Source: Streptococcus sp. A12 (GTDB taxonomy: Bacteria; Bacillota; Bacilli; Lactobacillales; Streptococcaceae). From it: DNA of 33,171 nucleotides. The notes beneath the pieces were generated by a model. That model did no database searches. It worked only from the letters and a program-made list of their open reading frames with translations, and was not told the DNA's origin. Every line of letters starts with the position of its first letter. The first letter of the stretch is position 1. The stretch covers positions 1 to 33,171 of the forward strand of contig NZ_CAJPOU010000017.1 of NCBI RefSeq assembly GCF_905372335.1, read 5' to 3'. This document shows, one piece after another, positions 33,093-33,171 of this stretch. Position numbers and translations under genes: made by a program.

Positions 33093-33171
33093 ATGGGAAT
33101 ATTCGATGATTTTAAATACAAAGAAAACTACCAAGATGAAGAAAAAGTAATTGAAGTACTTAAAAAGATTT
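33093..33171 (+). CDS. Start of an unidentified gene, cut by the window edge
   Basis: ATG at 33093 with a good AAAGGAAG ribosome site and 26 codons before the window ends (MGIFDDFKYKENYQDEEKVI...). TACAAT at 33024-33029 may be its -10. The peptide is too short to identify. The upstream gap 32945-33092 is very AT-rich with nothing else recognisable. Confidence 0.6.
   Translation, partial: MGIFDDFKYKENYQDEEKVIEVLKKI

Noticed and set aside
1..33171. CRISPR arrays, tRNA or rRNA genes, transposases, integrases and phage genes.
   Set aside because: No spaced direct repeats, clover-leaf tRNA signatures or recombinase motifs were seen in reading the window. The absence of an integrase limits the mobile-element reading of the right end.

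Overview
This window is a stretch of Streptococcus chromosome, most likely a viridans species of the mitis/sanguinis type. The reasons are the preQ1-II riboswitch in front of queT (a class typical of Streptococcaceae), the gene order rlmI-like/aroD/aroE/aroB/aroC/tyrA/UPF0342/aroA/aroK/pheA/psr (the order I recall from pneumococcus), the copY-copA-copZ operon, a methionine aminopeptidase with the streptococcal insertion, and many extended -10 (TGnTAnnnT) promoters. The species cannot be fixed without a search.

Layout. 66-3119: copper export operon (CopY repressor, CopA Cu+ ATPase, CopZ chaperone) with two CopY boxes around its promoter and a terminator at the end. 3261-7294: murA, a GNAT acetyltransferase, a YtoI-type HTH/DRTGG/CBS/hotdog protein and map, apparently co-transcribed. 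7383-8351: YihY-family membrane protein. 8416-9637: MarR regulator plus a B3/B4-domain protein, with an inverted repeat over the promoter. 9694-10131 (minus): GtrA-like membrane protein. 10162-10838: promoter, preQ1-II riboswitch, queT and terminator. 10944-16256: ligA, a DgkB-type lipid kinase and an intracellular type I pullulanase. 16257-16560: convergent intergenic region holding two twin terminators and a three-hairpin cloverleaf. 16561-18747 (minus): LTA synthase. 18990-29648: aromatic amino acid cluster, ending in a Psr-type LCP protein. 29712-31082: RlmCD/RumA-type 23S rRNA methyltransferase.

From about 31.1 kb the character changes. The DNA becomes AT-rich and holds small accessory genes: an AAC(6')-like acetyltransferase, a frameshifted S51/glutamine-amidotransferase-like gene, a small nucleotidyltransferase-fold protein, and the start of one more gene cut by the window edge. 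The join lies at the 3' end of rlmCD (rum), a known integration hotspot for streptococcal mobile elements. It also contains two strings identical to parts of Illumina adapters, so the join needs an assembly check.

Functionally the core covers cell-envelope work (murA, LTA synthase, lipid kinase, LCP ligase), the chorismate-to-Phe/Tyr pathway (aroD, E, B, C, A, K, tyrA, pheA; no DAHP synthase here), queuosine-precursor uptake, copper defence, and DNA and rRNA maintenance. The observations most worth a second look are the cloverleaf at 16311-16447, the adapter-like junction at 31139-31190, the promoters that place the transcript start on the ATG of ligA and the rlmI-like gene, and the AAC(6')-like gene.
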